From positions 223,464-287,463 of the forward strand of contig NZ_AZGA01000088.1 in the NCBI RefSeq assembly GCF_001436375.1: a DNA stretch of 64,000 nt. Direction: 5' to 3'. Positions 34,788 to 44,500 of this stretch are shown piece by piece. The stretch comes from Agrilactobacillus composti DSM 18527 = JCM 14202. Lineage in GTDB: Bacteria; Bacillota; Bacilli; Lactobacillales; Lactobacillaceae. The position numbers were made by a program, and so were the translations under genes. The first letter of the stretch is position 1; each line of letters starts with the position of its first letter. Under the pieces are notes generated by a model. It searched no databases. It was not told the DNA's origin and saw nothing but the letters and a program-made list of their open reading frames with translations.

Positions 34788-36031
34788 TATTTGGCGATAA
34801 TTTGGCCCAAATATACCCCACTGGCCGCGGCTTGGGCTAGGGAGTAAGTGGCGCCAGAACAATCTCCAATACAATATAAACCGGGGATGCCCGTTTCAAA
34901 TTGGGCATTTGTTTTGACCTGGGTTGGATAAAACTTGGCGTCATAACCGTATAACATCGTCTGACCATCTATGGGGGTTTTAGTCACCTGCTGTAACAAG
35001 TCTAAAAATTGAATCGCCGGTTTTAGCAGATCAGCATCTAGGGCCGGTCCCTTTTGATAGGCCAAGGTGGGCGAAAGCAACTGGCCCTTGGCAAACTGGG
35101 GCGCCACATCCCCTAGGCGTTGGCCAATAACCGTTGAACGATCCTGAAATAGCGCCGTTAAATAAGCCTGAGCCGCTGATGAACTGGCAAAATAATGTGG
35201 CTGAAATAAGGTGAAGTTTAAATTAGAAGTGGCGCCATTTTCCCGATAATTCTGGCCATCAGCCATGGCCCAATTATGTTGCCGTTTCAAGACGACCCGG
35301 CCATGTTTATTCATACAATAAGTATAGCGTTCACCCCAGCGTAGCTTTACTTCTGGATCTGTTCCCAAAAGCACATCCAAGGCTGTGCCCTGGGTTTCAA
35401 TGCGACAACCTACATCTACCCGGGTTTGGGTTGAAAAGATACTCAGCGTCCTTAGATTCGCTGCCAGAACCGGGTCAACAGCCACCCCGGTGGCCAGGAT
35501 GACTTGCTGGCCCCGATAAGTGTCCCCAAGGGCCGTGCGCACCGCAAAGCCCTGGGCTAGCGGGGTGATTTGTTGAACTTTTTGTTGAAATCTAAATTCA
35601 ATTTGACTGGCCTTTAAAGCTTGATACATATTGCCAAACACAGTTCTTGATAAGTGGGTGCCTAAATGTTGCGTGGTGCAAGCCACACTCACCAAATCCC
35701 TTTGATGGCGCAATTGCGCTGGTCGGGCCGCGACGTATCTTAAAGCGTGCTGACCCCCAAAGGTATCTAATGTCTGGGCAACTTTGGCCAACAGCGCTTG
35801 GGTTGGTCCCACGCCAATTTTAGCTGCTAAAGCGCCGCCAAAGTCCGGAGCAAAATTATACTTACCTTCAGCCAAACCTAAGCCACCGAAACCTTGATAC
35901 AGATCCTGGGGGTCCCGTTGGTTAAAATCCGGCCCCGCTTCTAACACCAAGATACGCTTAGCAGTATTTTGCAGACGCAATAATGCAAAAACACTGCTGA
36001 CGCCGGCGCCAATCAATATATAATCATACAT
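34787..36031 (-). CDS. FAD-dependent oxidoreductase
   Basis: A 414-residue flavoprotein. The N-terminal dinucleotide fold is YDYILIGAGVSSVFALLRLQ, then VLEAGPDFNQRDP; the C terminus has GIPGLYCIGDCSGATYSLAQ, the FAD-ribityl motif. It resembles NAD(FAD)-dependent dehydrogenases of the HI0933/geranylgeranyl-reductase kind, with no certain substrate. ATG 36031 follows AAAGGGG; the upstream TTG is not used here. Monocistronic. Confidence 0.72.
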   Translation of the reverse strand: MYDYILIGAGVSSVFALLRLQNTAKRILVLEAGPDFNQRDPQDLYQGFGGLGLAEGKYNFAPDFGGALAAKIGVGPTQALLAKVAQTLDTFGGQHALRYVAARPAQLRHQRDLVSVACTTQHLGTHLSRTVFGNMYQALKASQIEFRFQQKVQQITPLAQGFAVRTALGDTYRGQQVILATGVAVDPVLAANLRTLSIFSTQTRVDVGCRIETQGTALDVLLGTDPEVKLRWGERYTYCMNKHGRVVLKRQHNWAMADGQNYRENGATSNLNFTLFQPHYFASSSAAQAYLTALFQDRSTVIGQRLGDVAPQFAKGQLLSPTLAYQKGPALDADLLKPAIQFLDLLQQVTKTPIDGQTMLYGYDAKFYPTQVKTNAQFETGIPGLYCIGDCSGATYSLAQAAASGVYLGQIIAK

Positions 36032-36102
36032 GCCTTGTGCCCCTTTCAAACGGCCATTAACTCATGATAAACTTATTTTACATCCTAAAGGAGGTTGCCC
36101 CC

Positions 36103-36624
36103 ATGCGAACATACACCGATAAAACCGAACTGATAGCTGCCATTCAAACCAGCTACCAAAAATATATTGCGGAATTTGCCGGCATCCCCGACACTTTAAA
36201 GGACAAACGCATCCCTGACGTGGATCGTACGCCTTCAGAAAACTTAGCCTATCAACTAGGCTGGCTCAACTTATTGTTGCGCTGGGACCAATTGGAACAA
36301 CAAGGCCAAGTGGTCCACACCCCCGCTCCGGGTTATAAGTGGAACGACCTAGGGGGATTATACCAAAGTTTTTACCAACAGTATGGCCAAGAAAGCCTGC
36401 AAACACAAATACAAGCCCTTAACGAAACTGTGACCCGCGTTATCGCCTGGGTGGACACTTTGAGTGACAGCGACTTATTTGAGCCCGGCCAGCGGCAATG
36501 GGCCACCACCGCTGCCAAATGGCCCCTGTGGAAATGGATCCACATCAACTCAATGGCCCCCTTCACCAACTTCCGCACCAAAATCCGTAAATGGAAAAAA
36601 CTCAATAATCACAACGAATTTTAG
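36103..36624 (+). CDS. ClbS/DfsB-family four-helix protein
   Basis: A 173-residue protein. The opening [38 protein letters not shown] and [15 protein letters not shown], together with the Trp-rich end ([16 protein letters not shown]), match the DUF1706 family. The family includes ClbS, a colibactin self-resistance protein, but most members have unknown roles. AGGAGG before ATG 36103. It is divergent from the FAD oxidoreductase. Confidence 0.8.
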   Translation: MRTYTDKTELIAAIQTSYQKYIAEFAGIPDTLKDKRIPDVDRTPSENLAYQLGWLNLLLRWDQLEQQGQVVHTPAPGYKWNDLGGLYQSFYQQYGQESLQTQIQALNETVTRVIAWVDTLSDSDLFEPGQRQWATTAAKWPLWKWIHINSMAPFTNFRTKIRKWKKLNNHNEF

Positions 36625-36631
36625 CTACATA

Positions 36632-36669
36632 AAAACCCTTTCAAAATCTCAGCGATTTGAAAGGGTTTT
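36632..36669. terminator. Bidirectional terminator
   Basis: Arms AAAACCCTTTCAAAATC and GATTTGAAAGGGTTTT (one bulged A). It lies between the ClbS-like gene and the convergent regulator gene. Confidence 0.85.
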
Positions 36670-36675
36670 AAAATA

Positions 36676-37314
36676 TTATTTTGCCAAGTCAATGTAACTG
36701 TATAGCGTATATTTTGAAATATTGAAATATTTTGAAATTTTATCCCCAGACTTGGTAATCAAAAATGCACCCTTATTATTTAAAAATTGAATACATTTGA
36801 CCTTGTCTTCTTTGCTCATCAAAGCAACGGGCTTGCCAACGCGTTTAACGGATTCTTGAATCAAGTTATCCAACAATTCGTTCACGTCATTAGGGATGAC
36901 TTCAGGGGTCTCCGGACTGGTATCCTTGGTTTCGCTGAGACTCTTGAGGACATTTTCAGCCATGATGACATTAGAGACATCATAATTAATGGCAAAAATA
37001 GCATCTAATTGCCCATCATCATCTTTGAAATATAAGGTGCTTGACTTTAAAACGCGCCCATCAGAAGTTCGAGTTAAATAGTTGATATGATCTTGTAATT
37101 CTTCGGGTTTCTTTTTTAAACTCTCTAGAACAACCTGAGAAGGGCCATCGCCAAGCCGACGTGAAGAGACTTGCCCATTTTCAATCATAACAATGGAATG
37201 ATTCATATCATCACGATCGATTTTATGGATAACCACCTCACAGTTGTCCCCAAACTGATTGGATAAGGCTTTCCCGATCCGACCGAGGAACTGCAACTTT
37301 TCATCTGTTAGCAT
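36676..37314 (-). CDS. YheO-type PAS/HTH transcriptional regulator
   Basis: A 212-residue protein. The N-terminal PAS-like domain of the YheO family (PF08348) contains NCEVVIHKIDRDDMNHSIV and TLYFKDDDGQLDAIFAINYD. The C-terminal HTH (PF13309 type) contains KCIQFLNNKGAFLITKSGDK, then FNISKYTLYSYI. Such regulators often sit beside amino-acid or purine catabolic genes. It is the first gene past the end of the xdh operon, on the same strand, and is a candidate regulator of the purine region. AGAAGG before ATG 37314. Confidence 0.8.
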   Translation of the reverse strand: MLTDEKLQFLGRIGKALSNQFGDNCEVVIHKIDRDDMNHSIVMIENGQVSSRRLGDGPSQVVLESLKKKPEELQDHINYLTRTSDGRVLKSSTLYFKDDDGQLDAIFAINYDVSNVIMAENVLKSLSETKDTSPETPEVIPNDVNELLDNLIQESVKRVGKPVALMSKEDKVKCIQFLNNKGAFLITKSGDKISKYFNISKYTLYSYIDLAK

Positions 37315-37559
37315 ATGGATTAAACCTTCTTTATTTAATTTTTGGCAAAAATATATTTACCATATTATACCAGCAATCCAAAAATTTTGTTATATTTTGT
37401 GCTCCAGTAATTGTGATGCAGTGCACAGGCTTGTCTATTCAGTATAACATGCTCTGGCTTCAAAATAAATGTTTGGTGACCAAATTTATTTAAAGGATCG
37501 CCAGTTAATTTTGCCTGCGTTGCTAGGCATTGACCCATATGCCTCAGCCACGTCAGCGC

Positions 37560-38075
37560 TTACCGCTCGATATTAAAATGGGGTAGCACCACCGTTTTTG
37601 GATCAGCCTGCCGTTTGGCATCAGCCAATTGCACGGCATCAATAATCTTTTGGTAGCCGGTACAGCGGCACATGTTCCCGGACAGTCCTCGGCGGATCTC
37701 AGCGCGGCTCAATTGGGCGTGGTCTTTTAACAATTGGTCACTAGCTAAAACCATACCCGGAATGCAAAAGCCACATTGGACGGCCCCGGCTTCGATAAAG
37801 GCAGCCTGGATCGGGGCCAATTGCCCATCGGCTTGGGCAATGCCTTCAATGGTAGTAATTGCCTTACCATCGGCCCAAACCGCCAGGTAGATACAAGAAT
37901 CCACCGTCCGGCCGTCAATGATCACCGAACATGCACCACACTCGCCCACCCCACAGCCTTCTTTGGTACCAGTTAATTCAAAATCATCCCGCAACATTTC
38001 CAGCAGACTTTTGCGAATATCCACGGCACAGGTGACGGCTTCGCCATTTAACGTAAAGTTAATCTCATGTTTCAT
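37560..38075 (-). CDS. Molybdenum hydroxylase [2Fe-2S] subunit (XdhC/YgeU type)
   Basis: A 171-residue iron-sulfur subunit. Plant-type ferredoxin cysteines are in GCGVGECGACSVIIDGR and DSC; the second cluster is in CGFCIPGM and CRCTGY. It passes electrons between the molybdenum and FAD subunits. Last gene of the three-subunit operon, GAGGTG before ATG 38075. Similar in size and order to E. coli XdhC. Confidence 0.93.
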   Translation of the reverse strand: MKHEINFTLNGEAVTCAVDIRKSLLEMLRDDFELTGTKEGCGVGECGACSVIIDGRTVDSCIYLAVWADGKAITTIEGIAQADGQLAPIQAAFIEAGAVQCGFCIPGMVLASDQLLKDHAQLSRAEIRRGLSGNMCRCTGYQKIIDAVQLADAKRQADPKTVVLPHFNIER

Positions 38076-38077
38076 AT

Positions 38078-38947
38078 CTAAGCACCTCGCAATGCAGCTG
38101 TGATATCCCGACCGGGTAAAACTGTGACCAAGTGGTCCCGAAAAGCTTTGCTATCCCGCCAGTCGGTAATATCGTGGGTATCTCGTAAACACAATTGACC
38201 AATTTGCGCCAACGTGGCGTCGGTCAGCGCCTTACCCTGGGCATAGGCTTCGGCCACGGGCATCCTTAGCGGCGTGGGTCCAGCGGCCCCAAAGCAAAGG
38301 CGCAGGTCGCTGATCTGTTCACCGTGGACCTTCACCAAAGCAGCACAACTTAAATTTGCAATGTCTAAGGCATTACGCCGGGCAAACTTAGTATAGTGCC
38401 CGTGAAAACCTTGATAGTCGGCAGCTTTGATTTTAAACCGGGTCAACACTTCTCCGGGCTTCAGGATAGTTTGCCCAGGGCCGCGATAAAAGTCGGCGAT
38501 AGGGATATCTTTGATCCCATCTGGGCCTTGAATTTCACAGATGGTGTTGTAGGTGAATAATGCCGGGGCACTGTCTGCTGCTGGCCCAGCATTACAAATG
38601 TTACCGCCAATGGTGCCCATATGGCGAGTTTGGGGACCACCCACCAACGATACCGCTTGGCTTAACAGCGGGACATATTTTTGAATTAAGGGATCATGTT
38701 CAATGGTCACAAAGGTATTTAACGCCCCAATACTTAAGGTGCCATCAGCTTGGTATTCAATCCCCTGCAGTTCCGGAATGCGGGTGATGCCAATTAAAGC
38801 CATCCCTGTGAAGGCCGGAACTTCGGCGCGGGATTTGACCAATGTGTCGGTACCCCCAGCCACAATGCGGGCCTTGGGGTCTGCGGCGGCGAGCTTAAAA
38901 AATTCAGCCAATGACGTTGCTTCATGATAATCGGTAATATCGTACAT
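38078..38947 (-). CDS. Molybdenum hydroxylase FAD subunit (XdhB/YgeT type)
   Basis: A 289-residue flavin subunit. The FAD-binding motifs are RIVAGGTDTLVK and the loop GGPQTRHMGTIGGNICNAGPAADSAPALF (seen as discontinuous blocks). GPGQTILKPGEVLTRFKI is also typical of the CO-dehydrogenase-type flavin domain. It starts within the xdhA stop (TAATG) and leaves only two bases before the small subunit, so the three are translated together. Confidence 0.93.
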   Translation of the reverse strand: MYDITDYHEATSLAEFFKLAAADPKARIVAGGTDTLVKSRAEVPAFTGMALIGITRIPELQGIEYQADGTLSIGALNTFVTIEHDPLIQKYVPLLSQAVSLVGGPQTRHMGTIGGNICNAGPAADSAPALFTYNTICEIQGPDGIKDIPIADFYRGPGQTILKPGEVLTRFKIKAADYQGFHGHYTKFARRNALDIANLSCAALVKVHGEQISDLRLCFGAAGPTPLRMPVAEAYAQGKALTDATLAQIGQLCLRDTHDITDWRDSKAFRDHLVTVLPGRDITAALRGA

Positions 38948-41256
38948 TACGACACCCCCTTAGGTGCTTTAGCCGCCTGCAGCGCGTCATAAACGCTTTC
39001 TGGGGTCAGCGGAATCGTATCAATACCCACACCCACGGCGTTTTTCACCGCATTGCGAATTGCCGGTGCCGGTGAGCAGGTGGGATTTTCGCCCAAAGCT
39101 TTATTGCCATAGGGACCTAAGGGGTCTTTGGTCTCCACAAAAATTTCATCTAAATCCGGTAGATCCATGGTAGTGGGTAGTTTATAATCCAGTAAATTAT
39201 TATTCATAGGCCGCCCTAAATCATCATAGACCAAGCCCTCATTTAAACCATAACCGGCACTCATGGCCATCCCCCCTTCAACTTGACCAGCGGCCAATAA
39301 GGGATTGATGATCTTACCGGAATCGTGAACATTCATTAAACTCAAGAGCTTGATCTTGCCAGTTTGCAGATCCACTTCTACTTCCGCCAAGGTACAGCCG
39401 GAGGCATAGGAGTTATTATGAATATTTACCGACGATTCCGCCACCATGGTTTTGGCGGTCTGCCAATCAAAATAAGAGGCCTGGGCCATGTCTTTGACGG
39501 TGGTGATCAAATCCCCATCACTCACCGAAACGATGTTGCCGTCCACAATATCCATGAATTCACCGCGAATATCAAAGGTGGCTGCGGCCCGTTGAATGAT
39601 CATTTTGCGCATTTTTTCGGCGGCATCGCGAATGGCATAACCGGCAATATAGGTCTGCCGAGAGGCATAAGCCCCGGTGTCAAAGGGGTCAGTGTCGGTA
39701 TCCGTGATGGCATCGCGGATAATACTTTCAAAGGGAACCCCTAAAGTATCTGCCGCCATTTGGGACAAGGCGGTATCCGCCCCTTGGCCAATTTCCGTGG
39801 CCCCCACCATGAGTTTAAAGGACCCGTCTGGCAATAAAATCAAGCGGGCCCCAGAAGTTTCTAGACCAAAGGGATAAGTCGCCGTCCCAAAGGAAAAGGC
39901 GGCTATCCCCACACCGCGACGAGTTGGACCTTGGTGCTGATTAAAGGCTTTGGCGTGTTGGGCCTTTTGTTGCCATTTAAAGGCTTGTGGGCCTTGTTTC
40001 AAACAGTCGCCAATGCGGAAATCTTGTTGTTTGGTATGGCTTAATTCGTTATAAAAACCATCGGGCTGATGGTTCTTCAAGCGAAATTCAATGGGGTCCA
40101 TGCCGATTTTATCGGCGGCGTCATCAATGACACACTCCAGGGCAAAAATCACCTGGGGCATCCCATAGCCCCGCATGGCCCCGGCGGTGGCAATATTGGT
40201 ATACACGGTTTTAGCGCCATAATTTAGACTGTTCATTTTATACAAGGCATTGATAAAGGTGCCGCCCTTCCCGCCAATGGCATGACCATGGGAAGCGTAC
40301 CCCCCTTGATTCGATAACACTTGCATATCTAACGCGGTGATGGTGCCATCTTTTTTGACGCCTAATTTCACATCATAATCAATGGCGTGGCGGGTCCGGG
40401 TGTAGGCCAGGGATTCTTCCCGGGTCAAATTGATCTGCACCGGCTTGCCCCCCATGGCCTGGCTCATGGCCACGGCTAAGGGTTCAATGGTCACATCTTG
40501 TTTATTGCCAAAACCGCCCCCGATAAAAGGCTTTTTCACCCGGATCAGGGACCAGGGCAGACCATTAGCCTGGGCCACGATACGGCGACAAATATGGGGG
40601 ATCTGGGTGGAACTAATACACGTATAGCGTTGATCCTCACTTTGAAAAGCGGTGGCGACTTGGTTCTCTAAATGGGCATGTAATTGCACTGGTGTATGTA
40701 ACTGCCGGTGTAACACAAAATCCGCATCCTCAAGGCCTTGATTCACGTCCCCAAAGCCCACCGCCGTACTGGCAATGACATTGTTCCGTTCGGCGTGGAT
40801 GCGTTTAGCATCTAGGGCCATGGCCGCCTTTGGGGTCAAGTAAACTGGATAGGTGTCATAGGTCACCTTGATTTTACTGAGGGCCTGTTTAGCAGCTAAG
40901 GGCGTTTTCGCGATCACGGCGCCAATGTCATCCCCGTAAACGCGCACGTGGCGGGTCAACATGGTGCGGTCTTCAATGTCCCGCTTCTTAGGTTCCAGGT
41001 TCCAAGGATGGCCCGCTGTGGAATATTTATTTTGGGGCAGATCCTCGGGTAAGAGAATCTTCAAGACCCCAGGCACTTTTTCAGCCTCCGAAATATCGTA
41101 GCTTGTCACGTAACCATGGGCAATCGTGGCATGTAAAATTTTACCATGCAGTAAGTTCTTAATCGGAAAGTCTCCAGTGTAGTTTGCCTGGCCTTTAACC
41201 TTTGCAATTGCATCCCAGCGACTTTCTGCTTGACCAATAATATGCTTTTGAGCCAT
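38947..41256 (-). CDS. Molybdenum hydroxylase molybdopterin subunit (XdhA/YgeS type)
   Basis: A 769-residue catalytic subunit of the xanthine oxidase family. The molybdopterin-binding stretches KKPFIGGGFGNKQDVTIEP and AMRGYGMPQVIFALE are present, and the active-site Glu is in ALGENPTCSPAPAIRNA near the C terminus. It oxidises purines or other N-heterocycles. GGAGGG precedes ATG 41256. It belongs to the E. coli XdhA group by gene order. Whether it uses the labile selenium ligand or only sulfur cannot be told from sequence. Confidence 0.9.
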   Translation of the reverse strand: MAQKHIIGQAESRWDAIAKVKGQANYTGDFPIKNLLHGKILHATIAHGYVTSYDISEAEKVPGVLKILLPEDLPQNKYSTAGHPWNLEPKKRDIEDRTMLTRHVRVYGDDIGAVIAKTPLAAKQALSKIKVTYDTYPVYLTPKAAMALDAKRIHAERNNVIASTAVGFGDVNQGLEDADFVLHRQLHTPVQLHAHLENQVATAFQSEDQRYTCISSTQIPHICRRIVAQANGLPWSLIRVKKPFIGGGFGNKQDVTIEPLAVAMSQAMGGKPVQINLTREESLAYTRTRHAIDYDVKLGVKKDGTITALDMQVLSNQGGYASHGHAIGGKGGTFINALYKMNSLNYGAKTVYTNIATAGAMRGYGMPQVIFALECVIDDAADKIGMDPIEFRLKNHQPDGFYNELSHTKQQDFRIGDCLKQGPQAFKWQQKAQHAKAFNQHQGPTRRGVGIAAFSFGTATYPFGLETSGARLILLPDGSFKLMVGATEIGQGADTALSQMAADTLGVPFESIIRDAITDTDTDPFDTGAYASRQTYIAGYAIRDAAEKMRKMIIQRAAATFDIRGEFMDIVDGNIVSVSDGDLITTVKDMAQASYFDWQTAKTMVAESSVNIHNNSYASGCTLAEVEVDLQTGKIKLLSLMNVHDSGKIINPLLAAGQVEGGMAMSAGYGLNEGLVYDDLGRPMNNNLLDYKLPTTMDLPDLDEIFVETKDPLGPYGNKALGENPTCSPAPAIRNAVKNAVGVGIDTIPLTPESVYDALQAAKAPKGVS

Positions 41257-41425
41257 TGCTATCCCTCCGTTGAAAGATAATATTATTGCAAACAAAAAAA
41301 TCTTTGTAGGTACGAGTTTGAGCGTATTTTATACTTTTTTCAAAATAAGCGCAAGCTTGTGAAATATTTACCAATTAAATTTTATCATAAAAGCGTTTCC
41401 ACAACAATGCTAATTCCATAATAAA
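41257..41425 (-). promoter_or_regulatory. Leader and promoter region of the xdh operon
   Basis: Gene-free stretch. On the minus strand there is a TATAAAAT -10-like box near 41330-41340, but only a weak -35. A cre-like sequence, TGGAAACGCTTTTA on the minus strand, lies at 41401-41388 and matches the CcpA consensus at 12 of 14 positions by eye. It is upstream of the promoter, so activation or remote repression are both possible. Confidence 0.45.
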
Positions 41426-41461
41426 AACCCACCCGAGGGCGATTGGGCGCCCTTGGGTGGG
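41426..41461 (-). terminator. Terminator of the flavodoxin-PFOR operon
   Basis: On the minus strand ACCCACCCAAGGGCG...CGCCCTCGGGTGGGT, then TTTTTATTA. It isolates the PFOR operon from xdh. Confidence 0.85.
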
Positions 41462-41544
41462 TAAAAGGAGGGAATACTATTATATATTGTTAGTTCCTTG
41501 TTACTGGCTAAAAAATGGTTTTAAATCTTGAACTTGAAGATTGC

Positions 41545-44500
41545 CTATTTTTTCTTACGAGCTGCCATATCCGCGTAGCGGGCAGTCCGGTCGGCCATAT
41601 CCTCAGTTGTCCGGTCAAACATGGCCTCGACAACATCTGGATCCTTCTTCACATTATGCAATGCAGCGTAACGTGTTTGGCTTTCCAAGAAACTAGGAAT
41701 CTTTTCAGTGTCATAACGTTTGTAGTCTAAGCGCATTGGATCTCTGCCCTTTTCGGCCAAACGTGGATCGTAGCGATAAAGTTGCCAGTAACCACTTTCA
41801 ACAGCGGCTTTAGCTTCTTTAATAGCGTTACTCATACCACCCTTGATACCTTGGTTGATACAAGGTGTATAGCCGATAATAACAGATGGGCCAGGATAGC
41901 TTTCAGCTTCTGTGATGGCTTTAACAGTTTGGTTTTGGTCGGCATCAATGGAAATTTGTGCCACATAGACGTTGCCATAAGTGGCTAGCATCATGCCCAA
42001 GTCCTTCTTAGCTGTCTTCTTACCACCAGCTGCGAATTTCGCAACGGCTGAAGCAGGTGTTGCTTTAGACATTTGACCACCAGTATTGGCGTACAATTCA
42101 TTATCCATGACGAAGATGTTAATATCTTCACCACTGGCAACAACATGGTCGATACCGCCAAAGCCGATATCATAAGCCCAGCCGTCACCACCGATGATCC
42201 ATTGACTGATCTTGGCAAATGAATCTTTGTCTTTCAAAATGTCTTGCAATAATTCGTCTTTTTCAGTTTCCAAAACCGCAGCTAGCTTAGCAGCCCGTTG
42301 GCGACTGCCTTCACTTTCATGGGCATGGTCTAACCAGTCTTGCATTAAGGCTTGTGTTTCAGGTTTACCAACTTTGGCAGCTAAAGCAGCTTCAACTTTA
42401 TGTTCCAGATAACGACGTTTCGTTTGGTTAGCGATAAACATCCCATAACCATATTCAGCATTATCTTCGAACAAAGAGTTACTCCAAGCAGGACCTTGGC
42501 CTAAAGCATTTGTGGTATATGGGGTAACTGGTGAAGAAGCACCCCAGATAGAAGAACAACCAGTGGTATTGGCCATTTGCATGTGATCACCATACAATTG
42601 AGTCAACAGTTTAATATAAGCTGTTTCACCACAACCAGCACAAGCACCAGAGAATTCTAACAATGGTTTTTCAAATTGAGAACCCTTGACGCTGGCTTTC
42701 TTGATGGTATTGGCTTTTTGAGTCAATGTCATGGCAAAAGCCCAGTTTTGAGCTTGTTCTTTTTGAGAATCATAAGAGGCCATCTTCAAAGCTTTCCCAC
42801 GTTCTGGACAAGCTTCAACACAAAGGCTACAACCAGTACAGTCTTCAATTGAAACTTGGATCCGGTACATCTGGCCGTCGGCACCCTTCATGTCTCTAGT
42901 AATGAAGCCTTCAGGGGCTTTTTCCATTTCTGCTTCGTTTGCCACAAATGGCCGAATAGCAGCATGTGGGCAAACAAAGGCGCAGGCATTACATTCAGTA
43001 CAGAACTTGGCATCCCATTGTGGTACTTCTAAGGCAATGCCCCGTTTTTCGTAAGCAGCGGTGCCCATAGGCATCTTGCCGCCTAACATATGGTTGTCAA
43101 TTAAGTCTTTAACAGTTAAGTTATCGCCTTCTTGACGGTTGATTGGTTCCATGATGTTCTTCACGTAAGCTGGTTCGTCACCCTTAGCAGCTTCTGGTTT
43201 AGCTTCAACGCCAGCCCAGTCTTCAGGAACATCAACTTGAACCAAATTATCAAAAGTATGATCGATAGCTGCCCAGTTCATTTCAACGATCTTACGAGAT
43301 TTCTTGCCATAAGCTGTTTCAACAGATTCTCTGAGCAATGGTACGAATTGATCTCTTTCCAAGATATCTGTCACATCAAAGAATGCGGTGGACATGACTT
43401 GGTTGATCCGACGACCTAAGCCGATTTCACGAGCAATGGCGTAGGCATCGATGATATAGAATTTAATATGATGTTGACCAATGTAGCGCTTGAATTTCTC
43501 TGGTAACAATACCCGAGTTTTAGCTTCATCCCAGTGAGTATTCAATAAGAATGTCCCGCCGTCTTTTAAGCCTTTCAATAAATCATATTGGTTCAAGTAA
43601 GCTTCGTTAGAACAACATACAAAGTCAGGGGATTCAACATAGTAAGTGGAATTAATTGGTTCATGACCAAAACGTAAATGAGAAATGGTCAAGCCACCAG
43701 ATTTCTTAGAGTCATAGGCGAAGTAAGCTTGCGCATATTGGCCGGTATGATCCCCGATGATCTTAATAGCTTGTTTGTTAGCACCAACAGTCCCATCAGA
43801 ACCAAAGCCCCAGAACTTAGCTTGGAAAATGCCTTTTGGTGTTAAGTCCAAAGGCGTTTCTTTTGGTAAGGAAGTATGCGTTACATCATCCACGATACCA
43901 ACTGTGAAGCGTGGTTTCAATTGGTCAGCAGGTAATTGCAAGTGATCATAAATAGAGACAATTTGATCAGGTGTGACGTTCTTAGAAGCAATCCCATAAC
44001 GGCCGCCAATAACAACTGGGCGGTTAGGATGACTGAACAAAGCACTTTGAACATCTAAGAGCAATGGTTCGCCTTCAGAGCCAGGTTCTTTAGTCCGATC
44101 CATCACGGCAACCCGTTCTACTGTAGCTGGTAATTTAGCCAACAAGTTTTCAGTTGGGAATGGGCGATACAAGTGCATATTGATGAAACCAACTTTGCGG
44201 CCTTTACTATTCAAATAGTCGACAGTTTGTTTGATCGTTGGGGCAACTGAACCCATTGCAATGATAACTTCAGTCGCTTCAGGATCACCATAATAGTTGG
44301 TCAAATCATAATCAGTGCCCCGCAATTCGTTGATTTGGTTCATATATTTTTGCACGATTGCTGGCATCTTATCATAAAATTGGTTTACTGTTTCTCTAGA
44401 TTGGAAATAGATGTCTGGATTTTGGGCCGTCCCTGAAATCTCAGGATGGTTCGGGTTCATAGCCCCATCACGGAATTCTTGTAATTGTTTCCAAGGCATC

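Noticed and set aside
37385-37410. GlnR-like half site TGTTATATTTTGTG upstream of the YheO-type gene
   Set aside because: The right half (TNACA) is missing, so it is not a GlnR box.
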